Below are positions 57,861 to 64,000 of a stretch of 64,000 nt of DNA, piece by piece. Position numbers and translations under genes: made by a program. The DNA comes from Triangularia verruculosa (lineage: Eukaryota > Ascomycota > Sordariomycetes > Sordariales > Podosporaceae), in NCBI GenBank assembly GCA_033296885.1, contig MU863963.1:92170-156169 (forward strand), given 5' to 3'. The stretch's first letter is position 1; each line of letters begins with the position of its first letter. Below the pieces are notes generated by a model. That model saw only the letters and a program-made list of their open reading frames with translations, searched no databases and had not been told where the DNA came from.

Positions 57861-58069
57861 ATGATGCCTATATTCATCAAACTCCTCAGCCTCCTAGCTC
57901 CTCCTGTCCTCAGCGATACCCCCAACCCTCCTTCCATCCTTTCTCTCATAAAACCCAGCCCAACACCATTCAGAAACAGCGTAAGCACCTACCTTTACCA
58001 CCCTCCTCCCCTCGCGCTCATCACTAACCTTCCCCTAAACAGGCAAAAAAGAAACCCACCGCTCCCTAG
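57861..58069 (+). CDS. putative very small secreted peptide, 48 residues
   Basis: It starts 38 bp after the previous stop. Exon 1 (57861-57980) encodes MMPIFIKLLSLLAPPVLSDTPNPPS...FRNS, a signal-peptide-like leader. The 62-bp intron (GTAAGC, cactaacc, aaacag) joins exon 2 (58043-58069), which ends AKKKPTAP. The splice signals are better than chance, but the product is tiny. It may instead be a downstream exon of the preceding gene or a non-coding transcript. Confidence 0.35.
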
Positions 58070-60932
58070 GTAGCTAGCCGAAGCCTAAACCAACGAGAAC
58101 CCCCTACCTGGACGCATTCCCTTACTATATAAACCCTCACTACCAGGCCCAAGTTCCGCTTTCCATACCAACAACCCGAACACATCGTTTCTATCAGGGC
58201 ACCTCTTTCGCGGAAATTACCTACCTACCTTATCTAAACCTTTCGGCGAGGAGAGGAAGAGACACAAGATTGCGGGAGGTTTGTTGAAGAAGGGGGAACA
58301 GGGAAAATGCAGCTAACGTTTGGCAACGCTTGGTAAATAAGGGGATGGGGTGATGACTATCTACGAGCTTTCAGATTTGTAAAATAAAAATAAAACCTAT
58401 GAATGCATGAAAGACAGTTTTTTTTTGCAATTACGAGACTTGACGAGGTTGTAAGGTTCGGGGAATGGGGTTGGTGGCGAGAGGCAGGGGGTGAGGCCGG
58501 GGTGGTAGCAATAAAGATAATGGGTTTTTATTTTATTTTGGTTTGATTTGCGGTATGTTTCTGCGGTTATTGGCGGAAATGAGAGGGAGAGAGAAAGAGA
58601 GAGGTACTTCAGCTTGAGCAGGCAGAGGCGCCGATGTTTTTTTTTTCTGCTGCCGTTTATTTGAATCACTTATATAAAAGATAGGACGACGGTCTTGTGA
58701 GAAAAGAAGGGTGGGATCCGGATTCTTTTGAGGATCTCGAGGGTTGGTTGTGAGGAGTAAAGCCGATGTTGCGTTTCAAGTGGGTGTTGCTGACGGTTAG
58801 AAAGCAGGACGACCATGACAAGGGATCTTGAAACTTTCAAAATATGGGTTTCCGTTGTCTTCGACGCCCTCTTGAGCCGCCCAAATTACAGTATATTTCC
58901 TTGATGCAAATACATTCTGGGACCGTTTGATAGAAAACAAGCATCTTCACGTCCTTGGTCGTCCATGATAACATAAGCAAACAAGGCTGAGCCGGTGGCT
59001 TGTCTCGGCCCGCACTTGACACCTTCCCGGCTCGGCACCAGATGCGGAGATAGGACCCGCTTCTTTTTTCTCTCCCTTGGAATGTGCCCCCATCTCCGAG
59101 GGCGCGGCTGTGCCGTGCTGGCAAAGAGTTCCAGGTGGCCCGAGGCTTGGGGAGTGCATCGATGCAAATGTAGATCTCCATCGGCTTCGTCGGGTCAGAC
59201 TTTCTTTATATGTGCTCGGTGGCCATCCGTCGAGGCCACTTCCCCGCATTGGCATGGGATAGACTTGCAAAACTGTCAGCCGGCGGTGAGCCCCCTTGGT
59301 GTTTTAGGCTGCCCAGAAGCATGTGAGAAGATGTTCGCATCAAAACGTTGCGGCAACAAAGCCTCCGTTTCCTCTAGATCAGATACCTGGTAGGTACGCG
59401 CAGACAACATGCAGACCTGCTATGGCCTGCAGAACCACACGCCAACACCTGTTGGTTATGGCTGAACACTTCTGACAGCGGGGTTATTGATGGAAGGGGG
59501 TGCGGACGCAGGCTGGGGTCATCCCGAGATTTGGCGCTACGGGGGCTAGACTGGTTGTCGAGGAGGTTACGGCGTCACAGGCGTGCATGGTGACTGCGCA
59601 GTGCGTCAGATACTGCCCACACGCACAGCAGCCCACCCCCATTGGTGCCCAGCTGGATAAGGGGAACCACGCAGGTGAGCCCAAAAGGGTAATCCTCCAT
59701 GCTGACCTTGACCCGGCCACCCCCCCCCCCCGGGGTGGGGGGCGTGCTGGCGACTGCCACGCCCACGATGCCGATGCGATGTGATATTAAAGAGATGGGA
59801 TGGATGGGTGTGTGGGTGTCTGTGGGCGTGGATGGCCAAGCGGGGATGATGCTTCGGTTTGCCGAGGGCCACTTGTTACAGCGCCGTGACGAACCGGATA
59901 ATTGAACCCCTGTTCTCTGTGCTCTTGTTTTTTTTTTCAGGACCCACGGACGAGATATCTCACCCAACCCTCCCCGGATTGCACATTGCACGCGCAGTTT
60001 TTGTGTTTCCCTTCAGAGCGGTTTGCAGCAGCAACAGCAGCAGCAGCGCAGTGTAGAGCTGGCGGGGAGGAGTGGGAGAGTGGGAGAGTGGGAGAGTGGG
60101 AGAGTGGGAGAGTGGGGGAGTGGGAGAGTGAGAGAGTGAGAGAAGGCAAACAAACTCGTGTTACCCAAACCTGGAATGACAGTCACAGGTGGATTCGCTC
60201 CAGAAGTGGTTGGTCTCTCGGGAAACAAAACGTGTGAGGTGCTTGGTGCTCTCGATGTTGCAGCCACACCTCCCTGGGCCCGGCTGCGGGCTGGCTGCAG
60301 GCTGGCTGCACACGCCCCCCTCGCGGCCCACTCCCCCACTTTCCTCCTTTCCACTTTCCAGAACGGCACGCTAAGACGCTAAGACAGGCTGCCCGTGCAC
60401 GGTCGCTGGCCCATAATTGAGCGGGTCTTCTTGAGCAGGAGCGCCGCATCTGCCCCCCGGTCCTGGTCCCCTGCCGGGGAGGTACAAGAGGGCAGCGCTA
60501 CCGCCGCACGTCGGCAAAGGTATCTTTTTTTCTGTCCTGATTTGACCGTCCCAGGTCGATTCCAGCCGCCCCTACGCCCCTCTCAGTGCTCTCCACTCTG
60601 GGCGTCTTTCCCTTCCTCTGCTCTTCACCTTCTTTCCATTTCCTTTCCCTGCACCACAAACCTCCACCAAACACAAACACCCCATTATTGCCATCACCAT
60701 CACCAACCGCCGCGTCTCGCTCGTCCCGTCCGACAACGCGCGACGACTGACTAAATCCCACGAGACGGGGACCGGACCTCGAGCAGAGCTGCCACCGCAA
60801 TCGGGCGACGTGCACGCATTCAAGTCACTTTCGCGCCAAGACTTTGTTCAAAGTCAAAACTCGGCTTTTTGCGCACCTGTCTTCATCACCAAGCCAATCC
60901 ACCCCCAACACCATTGTCGCGCGCTGGATACA
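58070..60932. other. 2.9-kb upstream region and leader of the rco-1/tup1 gene
   Basis: No gene recognised. It holds a C-run next to a G-run (59719-59740) and a GTGGGAGA minisatellite (about 60068-60140). A C/A-rich stretch (60560-60930) has several short upstream open frames and is probably a long 5' UTR. Long leaders with upstream frames are usual for regulatory genes of this kind. Confidence 0.5.
60068..60140. repeat. 8-bp minisatellite (gtgggaga-type)
   Basis: About seven near-perfect copies of agtgggag, then three variant copies (gagagagt-like). It lies about 800 bp upstream of the rco-1/tup1 start codon and is strongly purine-biased on the plus strand. Confidence 0.9.
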
Positions 60933-62974
60933 ATGTCCATGTATCCCGGCCATCGCGGCATGGGCGTCGCGCCCCCTGCTAATCCCAATGCCAGCCGCCA
61001 GAGTGAGATTTTGGAGGGCATCCGCGCCGAGTTTGAATCGCATCAACGACAGATCGATGGCTACGAACATCAGAGTAAGTATCAAAGCCTTGCTATGCCG
61101 TGGCTCTCGGAAACATGATAAAGCTGACGCTTGTCCACAGTCCAAGCTCAAGTTCAAGAAATGCAAATGATTCGCGAAAAGGTCTATCAGATGGAGCAGC
61201 AGCATATCAGCCTGAAGCAAAAGTAAGCTTGAAGCATGCCCCGAGTCGAGACGTGGCTCTTCTAACACGACGCGCGCCTGCTCCAGATACGAAGATGAAA
61301 TCAATCTTCTGCGTCGCCAGCTGGAAAGCCGCGGCGGTGGTCCCCCGGGCCCTATGAATCCGCCGCCCCAGCATGCCGGCCCTTCCCAGCAACCCCCTCC
61401 TCAGATCGGGAACATGGGGGGAGGTGGTGTTTTCAACGGAATCCTGTCCGGGCAAGGCGGACAGGGCGGCTTGGCCCCTCCTCCTCACCCCCCTCAGGAG
61501 CAACAGCAGCCTCCTCACATGCCTCCGGCACCACCAGGGCTTCAGGGACCTCCGCCCCCTCCTCCCCCGCCATCTCAGCAGCCCCCTTTTCAACAGCAGT
61601 ACCCCCAAGGTCCAGCACCCGGCGGTTTCCCGTCTCAGCCCCCCCAGAGCACCGCTAGCCCTGGCCCCGGCAGCAAGAGAGGACAGCCCATCGGCAGACC
61701 TCCTGCCGGCGGTCCCGCCACCCCGCAGATCAACACTCCGGTTCCCTACAACGGCCCCGGCCAGTCTCCCCAAGTCCCAACGCATCCCACTCCCGATCAC
61801 ACTCGCATGGTGCAGCAGCAGCACCAGCCTCCCTCGCTCCCTCAGAGCAACTCGTTGAGCGACCTGGACCCCGAGCGACTCCCGAACCACATAAAAAAGG
61901 TCAAGGACGACTGGTGGGCCATCTTTAATCAATCGGTCCCCCGCGTTCTGGACGTTGATCTAGTTCATACCCTGCAACACGAAAGCGTGGTTTGCTGTGT
62001 TCGATTCAGCGCCGACGGCAAGTTCGTCGCCACGGGCTGCAACAGATCAGCCCAAATTTATGATGTCCAGACTGGTGACAAGGTCTGCATTCTTCAAGAC
62101 GAGAGTATTGATCTTAACGGCGATCTGTACATCAGAAGCGTCTGCTTCAGTCCAGACGGAAAGTACCTGGCTACCGGTGCTGAAGACAAGCTCATCAGGG
62201 TCTGGGACATTGCAGCCAGGCAGATCCGCAACACTTTCGCGGGCCACGAGCAGGATATTTACAGTTTGGATTTCGCCCGTGACGGTCGTACGATTGCTTC
62301 TGGTAGTGGAGACAGAACAGTCAGACTGTGGGATATCGAGACGGGCATGAACACGGCGACGCTCACTATCGAGGATGGCGTCACCACTGTTGCCATCTCG
62401 CCTGATGCTAAGTACGTCGCTGCTGGCTCGCTTGACAAGAGCGTTCGTGTCTGGGACGTCAAGACGGGTTACTTGCTCGAGCGTCTTGAGGGCCCAGAAG
62501 GCCACAAGGACAGTGTCTACTCTGTCGCTTTCTCGCCTAACTCTCGCGACCTTGTCAGTGGTAGCTTGGACAAGACCATCAAGTTGTGGGAGCTTGCTGC
62601 TCCTCGGAACCACGGCCAAGTCCCTGGCGCCAACATGAAGCCAGTTGGCCGTTGCATCAGGACGTTTGAGGGACATAGGGTATGTACTCTTCTTTCTTTG
62701 ACAGCAAGACGCATTGCTAATATTTCAATAGGATTTCGTCCTCAGCGTTGCGCTCACCCCCGACAACGACTGGGTCCTTTCTGGCTCCAAGGACCGTGGG
62801 GTTCAGTTCTGGGATCCCCGCACCGGACACACCCAGCTCATGCTCCAGGGGCACAAGAACTCGGTTATTTCGGTGGCCCCCAGTCCTGCTTCTGGACAAG
62901 CCGGCGGCTGGTTTGCCACGGGCTCGGGTGACATGAGGGCACGCATCTGGTCATACACTCGCATCCGTCACTAG
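60933..62974 (+). CDS. rco-1: general transcriptional corepressor RCO-1/Tup1
   Basis: Exons 60933-61074, 61141-61222, 61287-62679 and 62732-62974 with GT-AG introns of 66, 64 and 52 bp give 619 residues. Residues 10-95 form the tetramerising, Ssn6-binding coiled coil (SRQSEILEGIRAEFESHQRQIDGYEHQIQAQVQEMQMIREKVYQMEQQ). About 100-285 is a Gln/Pro/Gly-rich linker. From about 310 on are seven WD40 blades, with VRFSADGKFVATGCNRSAQIYDV, SVCFSPDGKYLATGAEDKLIRVWD and later blades ending MRARIWSYTRIRH. The linker-blade text PNHIKKVKDDWWAIFNQ is typical of Tup1. It works with Ssn6/RCM-1 to repress glucose-controlled, conidiation and other genes. The first of two close Met codons (MSMYPGHRG) was used. 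Confidence 0.96.
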
Positions 62975-64000
62975 ACTTGAGGGTGGTCCCAGTGACGATG
63001 CGACTTTAGATGACGGGCTTATTGTATGACCCTGATGGTATCGTTGCCAGTGTTGGAAAGACAGGAAACGGAATCTCGGTATGAGTGAGATTACAGGGAA
63101 AGGGAAAGGAGTATGTGCGGATGGGGCGAGAAAGAAGAGAGAAAAGCGGTTGTTTCTTTTTCAGCGACGTTTCTCCCTTCTGAGTCTTGCCTCTACTTCT
63201 TTTCTTTTGTCTCTGTTCGTTAGGGTATTCTGTCTATTTTTCTCAACTTTTGATAACAACAACAAACGGAATTAGTTGGTAGTTTACTTGGTTGTGAGCA
63301 TGGGGTATTGAATTGAAGGTTTCTTTGAGATGAATACTAGATTGTTGTTTGTGTCTTTGAAGTATATGTGATTTATCAGGGGGACTTTGGCAAGGTTATT
63401 GTGCTCAGGGGTAACCTTTGCAAAGTCGGAGTCAACACAAGGAAGGATAGCCCCACAGCTTTCTCAACCACCTGATTTCATGAGTTACTTACCCCCTCTG
63501 AAAAAGTCTCGAGCATCTTCCACGGGCCTTAGCTAGATATTTTTCGAAGCCTAGTGACGGGATTTGCTTAGAGAGTTACCTGTACTTTAGTAGACACACG
63601 TAGTGGACTGGCAGTCTTTGACGGAGAAAATAGTTGCCTTTTATTCAACCTGTTACGATGTGGATAGATGATAGATGGCAGAGAGAAAAGCTAGACCAGA
63701 ATTCTTTTTTCTTTTTCTTTTTTTTCTTTTTTTTTTGTGCAGGATAGATAGGTAAGGTTGGTTTCGGGTAGTTTCGGGTAGTTTTGTGTTTGCTGGTACC
63801 TTGGCTATCATTATGGATGTTTGTTGGAAACGGAAATTCTTAATCTTCTTACTGCAAGCAGATTTTTCCTTCTTTCTTTTTTTGGGGGGGGGGGGGGGGG
63901 GGGGAAGGGGTTTTAAATTTACCAATTTGCGATTTGCGGTTTTTTAATTTTAAAAAATTTATTTTTTATACGGTATATATCATTGCCAAATTTTTGTTTT
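62975..64000. other. downstream of rco-1: 3' UTR, AT-rich end of window
   Basis: No gene seen. It contains T-rich tracts, a 21-base G run (63884-63904) and a strongly AT-rich last 80 bases. The first 300 bp are probably rco-1 3' UTR. Confidence 0.5.

Noticed and set aside
59719..59740. C-run/G-run palindrome as a possible terminator or origin
   Set aside because: Simple homopolymer juxtaposition (ccccc...gggg) with no gene orientation that would need it.

Overview
The window is nuclear DNA of a filamentous ascomycete, most likely a sordariomycete close to Sordariales (Podospora/Chaetomiaceae type). This is inferred from many 50-105 bp GT-AG introns with CTAAC-like branch sites, GC-ending codons in conserved genes, GC-rich coding sequence against T/C-rich leaders, and the protein families present (RCO-1/Tup1, Pob3, Erf4, Las21, Erg3, a SesB-type NLR). 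I recognise no virus, plasmid or prokaryotic operon.

Layout. 0-3.2 kb: the 3'-truncated minus-strand gene of a multi-spanning membrane protein (TM7S3/TM198-like domain) with a KSET tandem repeat. 6.2-7.6 kb: a membrane protein of unknown function. 9.6-11.0 kb: Erf4 (Ras palmitoylation). 11.8 kb: initiator tRNA-Met. 12.4-15.6 kb: exportin-T. 16.4-18.2 kb: the FACT subunit Pob3. 19.4-20.1 kb: a CENP-V/GFA-type zinc protein. 21.9-23.4 kb: GH1 beta-glucosidase. 24.0-28.1 kb: a fungal NOD-like receptor. 29.5-31.4 kb: an AMP-dependent acyl-CoA synthetase. 32.6-33.2 kb: an apparently frameshifted small gene. 33.6-35.0 kb: an unknown protein, divergent from a NIPA-type transporter (35.4-37.6 kb). 38.3-41.2 kb: Las21/GPI7. 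42.0-42.4 kb: a small basic DUF2423-type protein. 43.1-45.0 kb: a SIZ/PIAS SUMO ligase. 45.7-46.6 kb: Trs33 of TRAPP. 47.7-49.1 kb: malate dehydrogenase. 50.1-50.8 kb: ribosomal protein eL28. 51.5 kb: a small single-span membrane protein. 53.2-54.3 kb: sterol C-5 desaturase. 57.3-58.1 kb: two small putative secreted proteins. 60.9-63.0 kb: the RCO-1/Tup1 corepressor.

Most of the window is ordinary, gene-dense housekeeping DNA with no clusters of shared function. The standout locus is 23.7-28.6 kb. A 1311-residue NLR (SesB-like alpha/beta hydrolase, NB-ARC, TPR) carries eleven 126-bp repeats with no length variation that differ at only a few residue positions. It is bracketed on both sides, in the same orientation, by two copies of a roughly 255-bp inverted-repeat element that I read as a MITE. 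A third, inverted copy lies at 5.4 kb. This is the signature of a fast-evolving incompatibility or innate-immunity receptor gene.

Several housekeeping genes (Pob3, exportin-T, malate dehydrogenase) have first coding exons of only 11-13 nt. All exon boundaries were assigned by eye from splice signals and reading-frame continuity, with no transcript evidence.
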